The notes under the pieces: generated by a model | What the model was told of the DNA's origin: nothing | What the model saw: the letters and a program-made list of their open reading frames with translations, nothing else | Databases searched by the model: none | Part shown: in pieces, positions 44,853-54,338 of the stretch | Numbering within the stretch: position 1 is the stretch's first letter | Layout of the letters: each line of letters opens with the position of its first letter | Translations under genes and position numbers: made by a program | Assembly: GCF_028765545.1 (NCBI RefSeq) | Contig: NZ_JARACP010000005.1 | Span: 205,416-269,415, forward strand | Length of the DNA stretch: 64,000 bases | Direction of reading: 5' to 3' | From: Aliivibrio sp. S4MY1 | GTDB taxonomy: Bacteria > Pseudomonadota > Gammaproteobacteria > Enterobacterales > Vibrionaceae

Positions 44853-47345
44853 TTAACTCACCAATATTTGTTTATCTGTATAACGCTTAATTAAATCATC
44901 AATGTTCAAAGGTTTATCAAAGTAATACCCTTGCAGTAAATCGCAGTGGTATTCTTTTAATTTCTCATGCTGCGCTAGGGTTTCAACACCCTCTGCTACA
45001 ACCTTCATTTGGCATGAAGATCCAATCGCAATGATCGCTTTCACCAAAGTATCACTTTGCTTATTGTTTAATAGCTTATCAACAAAAGAACGATCTATTT
45101 TGATTTCACTGATAGGCAAGTTATTTAAGTAATTTAGTGAAGAATACCCAGTACAGAAATCATCTAGAGAAATGCCAAATCCTTGCGCCCTGAGTCTTTG
45201 TAATACAGGAGAAACCATCGCAAGATCATCAATAAAAATATTCTCAGTGATCTCCAATGTCACCCTGTCGATATCAATTCCTGACTCTTGCACAATTGCC
45301 ATCACTCGTTGTTCAAAATCGAGGCGAGCTAATTGTTTAGGTGAGATATTAATAGAAACCCCTATTGCATTTTCCCCATTAGGCATTAATGCCAGTGTAT
45401 CTCTACATGCTAAATGGAATACATAATCACCAAGGTCGTGAATAACACCAATACGCTCTGCAACAGGAATAAATTCAAGAGGAGACACGATGCCTAATTC
45501 GGGATTGTGCCAGCGACATAAGGCTTCAACCGACTCTATTTCTTGTGTTTCGGTATTGATTTGTGGCTGGTAAGCCACACTGATTTCATTTCTTTTTACT
45601 GCTTGATTAAGTTGGTTTTCAAGTAATGTATTATATTGAACCTGCTGATTAATATCTGCGTTGTAAAACATTACATCGCCCTTTTGCTCCTCTTTTGATT
45701 TATATAAAACAATATCTGCTTTTGATATAAGTTCTTCGGAGTTAGTGCCATGATCAGGGTAGGTTGATACCCCAATTGAACATTTTGTAGCAACAGCGAC
45801 ACCATCTAACAAAAAAGGAGACATAAATAAGGTTTGAATCTGCCTAACTTTACATTTTGCCCCTTCCTGACTATCTAACATAGAAAAGCAAAATATGAAT
45901 TCATCTCCACCAAAACGAGAAACACAATCATGATTTCCAAGAATACTTTCAAATCGTTGACCAATTTGCTTTAATAATTGATCTCCAGCAGCATGTCCGT
46001 ATTGATCATTAATGCGCTTAAAATCATCTAAATCAACAAAAAAAATCGCAGCTTTCTTATTTTGTAATTTTGATAACGCAATCAATTTTTCTATATTTTC
46101 AGTAAGTTGCATACGATTAGGCAAATCGGTTAATTGATCATATTTAGCCATGTACTGCATTTCATTTCTACTTATTTTTAATCGCTCAAAATCATCTATA
46201 ACCTGCCCCTCTAACGTCACAAAATGTCGGTATACACGACGACCAACGCTCACTGTTAAAAACGTTAAAATGAAACTAAAAGGCAAGGTTAATCCTAGGA
46301 GTTTCAGTAGCTCTTCATTCCCTTGCGTCACTAGCATTTTTTCTTTTTCTTTAATGAATGCTGAGACACGGTTGGTATGAAAACCGGTCCCAATGACCCA
46401 ATCCCAGCCATCAATAACTCGGAAATAACTGATTTTAGGCCCGAGTAAATTCGCCCCTTCAACTAATTTGTTATTATAGAGTAGAAAGCCTTTTTTCTCA
46501 GTCGCATTAAATAATAACTTACCAAGCTCATCATTCACTTTATAAACGTCGATAGAATGGTCTGTAATTACTTTTTGATTAATTAATTTTGCATCACCGT
46601 CTAAATCAAACACAAAGATGTAGCCATCATCATCCATGTTGATACTAGAGAGCATTCCTAATACTTGCTGCTGAACCCCTTCTTCAATATCCAAAACATA
46701 TTCACCAGAACCAATATACCAATTAAATGCACCTAACTTTCGATCAAAACTGACCTTAGCGAACTCCTCGCCTCCATTGCCTGGTTTGATATACCAATAA
46801 TGGTTAAACGCTTCTCCTTTATTATTTAATTCTTCTTTTTTGCGCTGAATATAATAATTACCACGAGAGTCCATGCGATTAAGTATTGAAGTATTTTCTA
46901 AATCAGGGCTAATCGGATGCATCACATTCATCCCATCCAGCGTCGAAATGTAAAAGTATCCACGCCCGCCATCAAAGCGAATAGGACGTAATGAATCAAT
47001 AATAAGCTGTTTCACTTCTTCTATCGGCTTATCTTGGTTTTCAAGCAACAATCCATTGGCGATGCTAATTGCCGTATCAACACGAAAGCGAAGTTTTTCT
47101 CTGGCAATCTGCTCTACCAGCATCTTTTCATGATTTATTTGTTGATATAACTGATCAATATTCGACTTTATTTTTTGCTTTTGAGTGCCAATAACATCTG
47201 TCCGTACCGACTCCACCAAAATATTTACTTTGACCTTGTTGTCTTTCACAATAAAAAAGTTCAGCACTACGGTAAATATAAGAATGATCACAATAGGGAG
47301 ATATTGCAGCACTCTTAGTAATTTTCGGTTACTCAATAATTTCAT
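44853..47345 (-). CDS. Membrane-bound GGDEF-EAL protein with a periplasmic Cache-type sensor
   Basis: An 830-residue c-di-GMP enzyme. Transmembrane helices (about residues 12-33 and 350-375) bracket a double-Cache-like periplasmic sensor (RFDGGRGYFYISTLDGMNVM; VIDGWDWVIGTGF). The GGDEF domain has the intact signature RFGGDEF, but its I-site position reads GNHD, so product inhibition is probably lost. The EAL domain is complete (VEALCRW, LDDFCTGYSSLNYL, EGVETLAQH). Either or both activities are possible. A TTG at 47360 is an alternative start, but the ATG at 47345 is preferred. It is divergent from norR. Confidence 0.92.
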   Translation of the reverse strand: MKLLSNRKLLRVLQYLPIVIILIFTVVLNFFIVKDNKVKVNILVESVRTDVIGTQKQKIKSNIDQLYQQINHEKMLVEQIAREKLRFRVDTAISIANGLLLENQDKPIEEVKQLIIDSLRPIRFDGGRGYFYISTLDGMNVMHPISPDLENTSILNRMDSRGNYYIQRKKEELNNKGEAFNHYWYIKPGNGGEEFAKVSFDRKLGAFNWYIGSGEYVLDIEEGVQQQVLGMLSSINMDDDGYIFVFDLDGDAKLINQKVITDHSIDVYKVNDELGKLLFNATEKKGFLLYNNKLVEGANLLGPKISYFRVIDGWDWVIGTGFHTNRVSAFIKEKEKMLVTQGNEELLKLLGLTLPFSFILTFLTVSVGRRVYRHFVTLEGQVIDDFERLKISRNEMQYMAKYDQLTDLPNRMQLTENIEKLIALSKLQNKKAAIFFVDLDDFKRINDQYGHAAGDQLLKQIGQRFESILGNHDCVSRFGGDEFIFCFSMLDSQEGAKCKVRQIQTLFMSPFLLDGVAVATKCSIGVSTYPDHGTNSEELISKADIVLYKSKEEQKGDVMFYNADINQQVQYNTLLENQLNQAVKRNEISVAYQPQINTETQEIESVEALCRWHNPELGIVSPLEFIPVAERIGVIHDLGDYVFHLACRDTLALMPNGENAIGVSINISPKQLARLDFEQRVMAIVQESGIDIDRVTLEITENIFIDDLAMVSPVLQRLRAQGFGISLDDFCTGYSSLNYLNNLPISEIKIDRSFVDKLLNNKQSDTLVKAIIAIGSSCQMKVVAEGVETLAQHEKLKEYHCDLLQGYYFDKPLNIDDLIKRYTDKQILVS

Positions 47346-47591
47346 GGCAGGCAAACTCAATATGGATAAAAAAACACCAAGATTTTGCCTTAAAAATTAC
47401 AGAACATCAAACCATAAAAAGAAAAAGTAGATACTTTACCTACAAAGAGTTAAACAAATGGACTATCCAGCTCTCATGTAAGCTCATTTTATTTACTGAT
47501 TCGCCTTTTGTTGATCTGGGTTAAGCTATTGATGATGTATTTTTAACATCAACTGATACCCTAGTCTCTCTGCTTTCTATCGGTGTATGCA

Positions 47592-49130
47592 ATGAAACCT
47601 TCTATCGAAAAAGTCTTACTTCAAATCGCATTGGATCTTAGTTCTAATTTATCAAGTGATTTACATTACCAACGTTTGATCTCTTCTATTCATCAAGTAT
47701 TTCCCTGTGATGCCAGTGCATTGTTTGTATTAGACCATGATGGGATCTTAAAACCCGTTGCTGTTCAAGGCTTATCTGCCGCTGTGTTAGGCCGTAGCTT
47801 TCCACCCAAAGTACATCCGAGATTACAAGCAATTCTAGAGAGTAAACACCCTGTTCGATTCGAATCAAACTCAGACTTACCGGATCCCTTTGATGGCTTA
47901 TTATTGGTTGATGAACATGTCAATATTGAAGTGCATGACTGCTTAGGGTGTAGTTTATATGTCGAAGATACTTTAGTGGGTTTACTAACCCTAGATGCAT
48001 TAGAGGTTGGTGCCTTTAAAAAGATAGATAACATAACCATTGAAACTTTCGCAGCATTAGCGGCAGCAACCTTACATAATAAAGCTTTAATTGAGACACT
48101 AAAAAACAGTAATCAACAACAGAAATCGATAAACCAAGCCTTAATCCAACAAGCCCGAAATCAAAAAGGTGAATTGATTGGAATTAGCCCTCAAATTGAA
48201 CGATTACGTAATAATATCAAGATGGTAGCGCATTCTAATTATACTGTACTCATCAGTGGTGAAACGGGTTCGGGTAAGGAATTAGTTGCGCACTCAGTCC
48301 ATGAGCAATCTTCCCGGAGTGACCAAGCAATGATTTATGTAAACTGTGCCGCATTACCAGAGTCTCTCGCAGAAAGTGAATTATTTGGCCATGTCAAAGG
48401 CGCGTTTACTGGTGCAAATAACCATCGAGCGGGCAAGTTTGAATTAGCGGATAACGGTACGATCTTCTTAGATGAAATCGGTGAATTGCCTTTATTAATT
48501 CAAGCCAAATTATTACGTGTTATCCAACAAGGTGAAGTTCAGCGTGTTGGCTCCGATAAAAACATAATGGTGAATGTGCGTATCATCGCCGCAACTAACC
48601 GAAATTTAGAGCAAGAAGTAGAAGCAGGATGCTTTAGAGCTGACTTATTTCACCGTTTAAATGTATTCCCTATAAATGTGCCTCCATTGCGTGATCGTGA
48701 CGGGGATATTTCTGTTTTAGCGGGCTATTTATTAGATAAAGTTCGTACCCAATTTAACGTGCCTAACCTTCATATTCATCCACGTACATTAACTCATTTA
48801 GAGAATAGTCCGTGGTTAGGTAATGTACGAGAACTTGAACATACATTAATGCGAGCAGGGCTTCGTGCAATACAAGAAAACGATACGAGTATTACTCTAG
48901 CTCACTTTTTAGGAGATGTGGAACATTCTAATGATGTTAAAATAACAACAAACTTACTACCTAAAGAAAGTAAGCCAATGAGAGAGCTGGTAGAAACCTA
49001 TCAAAAACAATTAATTGAACACGTTTTAGCTGAATCGAATGGAACTTGGTCAAAAGCCGCCGAATTTTTACAAATGGATAGAGGTAATCTGTATCGAATG
49101 GGTAAAAAATTAGGGATCACTAATTCATAA
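47592..49130 (+). CDS. norR: Nitric-oxide-sensing sigma-54 activator NorR
   Basis: A 512-residue bacterial enhancer-binding protein. An N-terminal GAF domain (about residues 15-165) senses NO through a mononuclear iron in E. coli NorR. The AAA+ domain (about 190-420) has Walker A GETGSGKE, the sigma-54 contact loop GAFTGA and Walker [12 protein letters not shown]-terminal Fis-type HTH is in [20 protein letters not shown]. The ATG at 47592 aligns with the family start. A GTG nine bases earlier is the alternative. NorR-type sites and a sigma-54 promoter lie before hcp, immediately downstream. Confidence 0.94.
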   Translation: MKPSIEKVLLQIALDLSSNLSSDLHYQRLISSIHQVFPCDASALFVLDHDGILKPVAVQGLSAAVLGRSFPPKVHPRLQAILESKHPVRFESNSDLPDPFDGLLLVDEHVNIEVHDCLGCSLYVEDTLVGLLTLDALEVGAFKKIDNITIETFAALAAATLHNKALIETLKNSNQQQKSINQALIQQARNQKGELIGISPQIERLRNNIKMVAHSNYTVLISGETGSGKELVAHSVHEQSSRSDQAMIYVNCAALPESLAESELFGHVKGAFTGANNHRAGKFELADNGTIFLDEIGELPLLIQAKLLRVIQQGEVQRVGSDKNIMVNVRIIAATNRNLEQEVEAGCFRADLFHRLNVFPINVPPLRDRDGDISVLAGYLLDKVRTQFNVPNLHIHPRTLTHLENSPWLGNVRELEHTLMRAGLRAIQENDTSITLAHFLGDVEHSNDVKITTNLLPKESKPMRELVETYQKQLIEHVLAESNGTWSKAAEFLQMDRGNLYRMGKKLGITNS

Positions 49131-49146
49131 AATCGAACCCACTGAT

Positions 49147-49157
49147 GTGTTTATTAC
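49147..49157. promoter_or_regulatory. Predicted NorR site 1 (GT-N7-AC)
   Basis: GTGTTTATTAC fits the NorR core GT-N7-AC. It lies 23 bp, centre to centre, from site 2 and about 80 bp upstream of the sigma-54 promoter. Confidence 0.65.
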
Positions 49158-49166
49158 AACAAATTC

Positions 49167-49183
49167 GATGTGATAAATACATC
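49167..49183. promoter_or_regulatory. Predicted NorR site 2, palindromic (GATGT-N7-ACATC)
   Basis: GATGTGATAAATACATC is a perfect 5-7-5 inverted repeat with the NorR core GT-N7-AC inside it. It is the stronger of the two sites. Confidence 0.75.
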
Positions 49184-49233
49184 AGACTGCTTTTCAATCC
49201 AAAGTAACATCAATAAAATCAACAAGTTAAAAT

Positions 49234-49249
49234 TGGCACACCCTGTGCA
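49234..49249 (+). promoter_or_regulatory. Sigma-54 promoter of hcp
   Basis: TGGCACACCCTGTGCA matches TGGCACG-N4-TTGCW with the invariant GG and GC ten bases apart and two deviations outside them. Transcription would begin near 49260, and the hcp ATG follows at 49371. This fits NorR, an obligate sigma-54 activator, as the regulator. Confidence 0.85.
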
Positions 49250-49370
49250 ATAAGGAACTCATCAATGTCGATTCAAATCGAGATGAGTTCAGCAATCTAT
49301 TCCACAAGGGTAGAACGTACTGAACTGACGTGATTTGAACAATATGTATTCAATGACTGGAGTTCCAACT

Positions 49371-51032
49371 ATGTTCTGTATCCAATGTGAGCAAACAATT
49401 CAAACACCTACAACAAAAGGCTGTTCTTTTGCACAAGGTATGTGTGGTAAAACAGCAGAAGTATCTGACTTACAAGATATTTTAGTTTATGCATTACAAG
49501 GTGTTTCTTTCTGGGCAGAACAAGGCCGTAAAGTAAACGTAGTAATTGATGAGATCGACCAGTGGGCACCTAAAGCCTTCTTCGCGACACTAACTAACGT
49601 CAACTTCGACCCTGAGCGTGTTATCGAATTCGCACTGCAAGCACACGCTTACAAAAAACAACTTGAAGAACAAGTTCGTGCAGCAGCTCTTCTTAGCAAT
49701 ACCAAATTATCTGAGCTATCTCCTGCCGCCTTATTTGATTTACCAACCAATGCAGAAGAGCTTATAGCATTAGCACCACAAGCTGCGGTTAACCGTGGTC
49801 ACGAATCGCAGCATGAAGATGTTATTGGCCTACGTTTACTTTGTCTTTACGGCTTAAAAGGCGCAGCGGCTTACATGGAGCACGCACGTGTTCTTGGTCA
49901 AACTGACGACGCTGTGTTTGCTGAATATCATGAAATCATGGCTTGGTTAGGTACTGATCCTACTGAACTTGGTGAGTTATTAGACTGTTCAATGAAAATT
50001 GGTCTAATGAACTACCGTGTAATGGAAATGCTAGATGCAGGTGAGACAAAAACATTTGGTCATCCAGAGCCTTCACAAGTAAACGTAAAAACTATCGAAG
50101 GTAAATGTATTCTTGTTTCTGGTCACGATTTACATGACTTAGAAAAAATCCTTCAACAAACTGAAGGCAAAGGCATCAACGTTTATACTAACGGTGAAAT
50201 GCTTCCTGCTCACTCTTACCCTGAGCTTAAAAAATACCCTCACCTTGTAGGTAACTACGGCAGTGCATGGCAGAACCAGCAAAAAGAATTTGCTAACTTC
50301 CCTGGTGCTATCGTAATGACATCAAACTGTCTATTAAACCCAAATGTGGGTCAATACGCAGACCGTCTATTTACTCGTAGCATCGTTGGTTGGCCTGGTG
50401 TTGCTCACTTAGAAGGTGATGATTTTACAGCAGTTGTTGATTGTGCATTAGCGCAAGAAGGCTTCAAACACAACGAAATCGAACAGATGATCACCGTTGG
50501 ATTTGGTCGTAACGCGTTAATGGCAGCTGCTCCTGCAGTTATCGAACAAGTCAAAGAAGGCAACATCAGCCACTTCTTCCTTGTTGGTGGTTGTGATGGT
50601 GACAAATCAGAACGCAGCTACTACACAGATTTCACAGCTCAAGCGCCTGAAGACTCAGTAATTTTAACGCTTGCTTGCGGTAAATTCCGTTTCAACAAAA
50701 ATCAATTTGGCGATATTAATGGTATCCCGCGTTTATTGGATGTTGGTCAATGTAACGATGCTTATTCAGCTATTCAACTCGCACTTGCACTAGCTAAAGA
50801 GTTTGATTGTGGCATCAACGAACTTCCATTAACGCTGGTACTTTCTTGGTTCGAGCAAAAAGCGATTGTTATCCTACTGACTCTATTTGCTCTTGGCGTT
50901 AAAGGTATTTACACCGGTCCAACTGCCCCTGCGTTCTTAACGGATAACCTGCTTGCTATTATTCAAGATAAATTTGATATGCGTAGTATCACGACAGTTG
51001 AAGAAGATCTAAAAACGATTTTAACCGCGTAA
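49371..51032 (+). CDS. hcp: Hybrid cluster protein (hydroxylamine / NO reductase) Hcp
   Basis: A 553-residue cytoplasmic iron-sulfur protein. In enterobacteria Hcp reduces nitric oxide and is tied to S-nitrosylation, and it was earlier described as a hydroxylamine reductase. The N-terminal cluster cysteines are Cys3, Cys6, Cys18 and Cys25 ([21 protein letters not shown]). Hybrid-cluster ligands appear in [36 protein letters not shown] and [17 protein letters not shown] lies before the ATG at 49371. An in-frame ATG at 49335 is rejected on family alignment. It pairs with hcr downstream. Confidence 0.96.
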   Translation: MFCIQCEQTIQTPTTKGCSFAQGMCGKTAEVSDLQDILVYALQGVSFWAEQGRKVNVVIDEIDQWAPKAFFATLTNVNFDPERVIEFALQAHAYKKQLEEQVRAAALLSNTKLSELSPAALFDLPTNAEELIALAPQAAVNRGHESQHEDVIGLRLLCLYGLKGAAAYMEHARVLGQTDDAVFAEYHEIMAWLGTDPTELGELLDCSMKIGLMNYRVMEMLDAGETKTFGHPEPSQVNVKTIEGKCILVSGHDLHDLEKILQQTEGKGINVYTNGEMLPAHSYPELKKYPHLVGNYGSAWQNQQKEFANFPGAIVMTSNCLLNPNVGQYADRLFTRSIVGWPGVAHLEGDDFTAVVDCALAQEGFKHNEIEQMITVGFGRNALMAAAPAVIEQVKEGNISHFFLVGGCDGDKSERSYYTDFTAQAPEDSVILTLACGKFRFNKNQFGDINGIPRLLDVGQCNDAYSAIQLALALAKEFDCGINELPLTLVLSWFEQKAIVILLTLFALGVKGIYTGPTAPAFLTDNLLAIIQDKFDMRSITTVEEDLKTILTA

Positions 51033-51056
51033 TTCGCGCATACCATTTCTAATTTA

Positions 51057-51082
51057 TGCCTCAGTTATCTGGGGCATTTTTC
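51057..51082 (+). terminator. Terminator-like hairpin between hcp and hcr
   Basis: The stem TGCCTCAG (51057-51064) / CTGGGGCA (51069-51076), with one G-U pair and a 4-nt loop, is followed by TTTTT. It would lower hcr expression relative to hcp within the operon. Confidence 0.65.
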
Positions 51083-51138
51083 GCTCTAAAGCAAGTTATA
51101 ACTTCTGAGCAATAACTTATAAGTAATAGAGAATAAAT

Positions 51139-52170
51139 ATGACACAATTTATTTGGCCAACAACTCCTGTTCAACTTCGCTGCAATAAAAAATGGTTTGA
51201 GACTGATGATACTATTAGCTTACAACTAACAAGCCAAAACCAAGAAAGCTTTGATTTTAAACCGGGTCAATTTATTAGTGTCGGTTTTGAAATTGAAGGA
51301 AAGATGGAATATCGCGCCTACTCCATCAGCTCAATGCCAAATCAAGATTTTCTGCAATTAACCATTAAACGGGTTGAAGGCGGCAAGGTATCCAACTATC
51401 TCATTGAACAGTTAAATGAAGGTGAGCAGGTTGCTGTTTTAGCACCAGCAGGTCCATTCAATTCAATCGATTGCAAGCCAAGAAAAAAAGTCGCGTTATT
51501 AAGCGCTGGCTGTGGTATTACACCAGTGATGTCGATGGCGAAAACATGGATAGCTCAAGATATAGAGGTCGATATTAGCTTTATCCATATGGCAAAAAGC
51601 AAAGAACAAACCATCTTTTTTGAAGAGTTAGAGTTGCTGCATGAAACTCATGCTAATTTTCATTTGAAGCTGCTATTAAAAGATAATGCAGAGACAAATC
51701 ACCCACAAGGTCGCCTAGACCAAGAGTGGCTAAACACGCTTTGTCCTGACTTAATAGAACGCACAGTTTACTTGTGTGGCCCTAACCAATTCATGCAAGA
51801 CATGAAAACCAACCTAGAAAACATTGGTTTAGATATGGCGCACTTTTTCCAAGAAAGCTTTACACCGATTGAAGCGGAAGTAAGTAACACTGAAGACGCC
51901 TCTGGCGTGGTTCAGTTTGAAGTACCCGCTTTTGGTGTTTCAAAAGAAATAGATAAAGGCGCAACACTGGCTGATGTACTTGAAGAAAGTGGCGTTCCAA
52001 TAATTATCGCTTGTCGCAGCGGTATGTGTGGTTCGTGCAAATGTAAAGTAGAGAAAGGCGAAGTAAGTCGAACAAGTACTGAGACATTAACAGAAGAAGA
52101 TATCGATCAAGGTTATGCATTGGCGTGTTCAAGCCAAGTTCAATCAGATGTTGAAGTTAGCTTAATCTAG
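51139..52170 (+). CDS. hcr: NADH oxidoreductase Hcr, electron donor to Hcp
   Basis: A 343-residue flavoprotein with an FAD-binding ferredoxin-reductase domain (FKPGQFISVGFEIEGKMEYR, then AYSISSMP), an NADH-binding domain (LLSAGCGITPVMSMAKTWI; TVYLCGPNQFMQ) and a C-terminal plant-type [2Fe-2S] ferredoxin domain (CRSGMCGSCKCKVEKGEV ... ALACSSQ). It passes electrons from NADH to Hcp. It is 106 bp downstream of hcp, behind the partial terminator. Confidence 0.95.
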   Translation: MTQFIWPTTPVQLRCNKKWFETDDTISLQLTSQNQESFDFKPGQFISVGFEIEGKMEYRAYSISSMPNQDFLQLTIKRVEGGKVSNYLIEQLNEGEQVAVLAPAGPFNSIDCKPRKKVALLSAGCGITPVMSMAKTWIAQDIEVDISFIHMAKSKEQTIFFEELELLHETHANFHLKLLLKDNAETNHPQGRLDQEWLNTLCPDLIERTVYLCGPNQFMQDMKTNLENIGLDMAHFFQESFTPIEAEVSNTEDASGVVQFEVPAFGVSKEIDKGATLADVLEESGVPIIIACRSGMCGSCKCKVEKGEVSRTSTETLTEEDIDQGYALACSSQVQSDVEVSLI

Positions 52171-52192
52171 CTTTTTCTTTATAACTAATCTC

Positions 52193-52229
52193 AAAAAACC
52201 GATGAATATTTACTATCATCGGTTTTTTT
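52193..52229. terminator. Bidirectional terminator after hcr
   Basis: The stem AAAAAACCGATGA (from 52193) / TCATCGGTTTTTT (from 52216) has A and T runs on both sides. It serves hcr and the convergent YhcH-family gene. Confidence 0.88.
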
Positions 52230-52251
52230 AAATCTAAATATATAACTATAA

Positions 52252-52719
52252 CTACACCAACAGCGCACTATTCACTTTAATAATCAGCTTCTTCACTGCT
52301 GCTGGTTGCTCATCAACCGCAACCAATGGGCGATGTGGCTGCTTAGGATTGAAAATAATAAACTCACCCGCCTCTAACGTTACAAACTGCTCATCTTGAA
52401 CGTCGTTACTAAAAGCGATGTCTTTCTCTTCAAGGTAATCATCTTCAATCGATAATAATGGATATTCACTGTAACCGAACGTCTCAGTACCTTCCAAAAT
52501 TAATTGAACATCAAGGTATTTATGGTGAATTTCTGAACGACGATTTTCTTTCAATTCCGTTTTATCGTTCACTATAAAATAGACTGACTCATCAGGTAAT
52601 GGGTAGTTGCCTACTTCTGTATTTTCTATTGTTTGTTCTTTTACTTTTTGAATAATCTCAATGATAACAGGGTGTAATGCAGCCCCTTGAATATCGTCAC
52701 TCCATTTACCTTTAAACAA
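52252..52719 (-). CDS. YhcH/YjgK/YiaL-family protein (DUF386), possible sugar anomerase
   Basis: A 155-residue cupin-type protein. Family motifs are HHKYLDVQLILEGTETFGYS, the acidic FSNDVQDEQFVTLEAGEF, and the metal-ligand region FIIFNPKQPHRPLVA. Relatives include the sialic acid anomerase NanQ and the YiaL and YjgK proteins of sugar operons. No sugar operon is next to it here. It is divergent from the AraC gene at 52823, which might regulate it. Confidence 0.88.
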   Translation of the reverse strand: MFKGKWSDDIQGAALHPVIIEIIQKVKEQTIENTEVGNYPLPDESVYFIVNDKTELKENRRSEIHHKYLDVQLILEGTETFGYSEYPLLSIEDDYLEEKDIAFSNDVQDEQFVTLEAGEFIIFNPKQPHRPLVAVDEQPAAVKKLIIKVNSALLV

Positions 52720-52822
52720 AATAGCCTCTCAATGATATCGATGATGAAGTTAAAAATAGTAGCATGAGATATTGATATCAGTAAGATATAATGCTGTTTA
52801 AAGTGACTTTTAATGAGGCTTC

Positions 52823-53833
52823 ATGGCTAAACCAAACGCAACTTATCTTGTGCGAGTGCACAGTGCGAAAATGCTGATAGACCATGCAATGAAATATTAT
52901 GGACTAACCTATGCCGATTTTGATATGCCGCCTCAGCTATTTGATTATCAACTAAAATTGATGCCATTAAGCGATCTCGAATCTCTACTCTGTAAAATTG
53001 AATTGTTAACCCAAGATCCAGCTTACACAGCAAAGCTAACACAATCAGACAGTTTGAAGCAGTTTGGTCCTTTTGTGCAGCTATTAGCAAGCTCGACCAA
53101 TTTGGGCATGGCAATTAAGCGTATGAATACCATACACAATGCTCTTCAGTCTGGGGTGCAGGTAAATATGCTATTAAGTGGTTCGATAGCAAAATGGCGA
53201 ATTTTAACCCCAACAATGCTGCCTCAAGCTCGTATTCATGAAAGTATTTTGGCCGCGGGATCATTCGTTCGATTATTAAAACTGTTCCATGGCGATGATT
53301 ATCAACCGGTTGCAATTCATCTTTCAGGTAACATGATTGGTAAAACAGGAGAAATTGAGGCTATCTTTAACTGCCCTATCATATGGAACAGTCCAAATAC
53401 TCAAGTCTGGTTTCCTGTTAAAGACATCACTTGCCCTCGTCGCTTTAAACTACCAACATCACAAGTGAAGGCATTTACCGTAGAGCAAGCGATGAGTTAT
53501 ATGCTTATTCCACAGCCTCAAGATACGTTAAAAGTGGTATTTGAACTCACTAAATATGCCTTGTTTTTTGGTTATCCTACGCTTGAGTTTGTCACTCAAA
53601 AAATGGGGATGAAGCCACTTACTCTTCAACGTCGCTTACAAGATCAAAGTATTGCTTTTACCGATATTGTTCATCACAGCATTTGTGATGAGGCTATCAC
53701 ATTAATGGGAAGTGAGTTATCCATGCAAGAAATTACACAACGAGTTGGCTATAAAACTACGGCTTCATTTTCTGTTGCGTTTAAACGTATGTATGGTGTT
53801 ACCCCTGTACAATACAGAAAAACACTACTTTAA
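52823..53833 (+). CDS. AraC-family regulator (arabinose-binding-type N-terminal domain)
   Basis: A 336-residue regulator of the OruR/ArgR-like size class. A long N-terminal effector domain (residues about 15-205) precedes a C-terminal helix-turn-helix pair (TLEFVTQKMGMKPLTLQRRL; SMQEITQRVGYKTTASFSVA). It lies 127 bp upstream of the second YiaW/YiaV-like pair on the same strand and is divergent from the YhcH gene. Control of the efflux-like pair is the natural guess. Confidence 0.88.
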   Translation: MAKPNATYLVRVHSAKMLIDHAMKYYGLTYADFDMPPQLFDYQLKLMPLSDLESLLCKIELLTQDPAYTAKLTQSDSLKQFGPFVQLLASSTNLGMAIKRMNTIHNALQSGVQVNMLLSGSIAKWRILTPTMLPQARIHESILAAGSFVRLLKLFHGDDYQPVAIHLSGNMIGKTGEIEAIFNCPIIWNSPNTQVWFPVKDITCPRRFKLPTSQVKAFTVEQAMSYMLIPQPQDTLKVVFELTKYALFFGYPTLEFVTQKMGMKPLTLQRRLQDQSIAFTDIVHHSICDEAITLMGSELSMQEITQRVGYKTTASFSVAFKRMYGVTPVQYRKTLL

Positions 53834-53960
53834 AACCTAAACAAAACAGTCAAAAACATCAGTTTTTGCCATTACTTGATATATTTAAATACATTTAATC
53901 GACATATCACTCCGTTACCCTTCATGCTTACTGCTCATTATTATTTAAGGTAAATCATTT

Positions 53961-54338
53961 ATGAGTTTAGTCAGCATGCCCTTCGTTGGATCAGGTCAGG
54001 ATCTTGGGCTGCATATTGCTGCGAGCGTCGTCATGATAGGAAGTATTATCGCCCTCGCGTATGGTTTCTGGAAACTTCATGAACTACCAATTAACAAAGC
54101 ACACAGTAAACAACACCAGCAAATAGGGCTTATTACCGCCCTCACTTGGATAGGATTTGTCTGGCATTGGGTCTGGGTTTTAGCCGTGATTTGCGCCTTT
54201 GTTGATGCCGAAAAAGCATTGATCAAAATTCGTGATATTTGGCATCAACCTACTTCACCATTACAGACACAAGCACAAACACCAATAACAGAAAGCACCG
54301 CAGCACAGCCAACTCAAGAGGAGAATCACAATGCTTGA
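53961..54338 (+). CDS. DUF3302-like inner-membrane protein, YiaW-like (second copy)
   Basis: A 125-residue protein with two hydrophobic helices (about residues 17-38 and 53-80, the second with WIGFVWHWVWVLAVICAF). This is the same layout as the protein at 23800-24111, with an extra polar Thr/Gln/Pro-rich C-terminal tail. It overlaps the following adaptor gene by 8 bases, so the two are coupled. Confidence 0.78.
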   Translation: MSLVSMPFVGSGQDLGLHIAASVVMIGSIIALAYGFWKLHELPINKAHSKQHQQIGLITALTWIGFVWHWVWVLAVICAFVDAEKALIKIRDIWHQPTSPLQTQAQTPITESTAAQPTQEENHNA

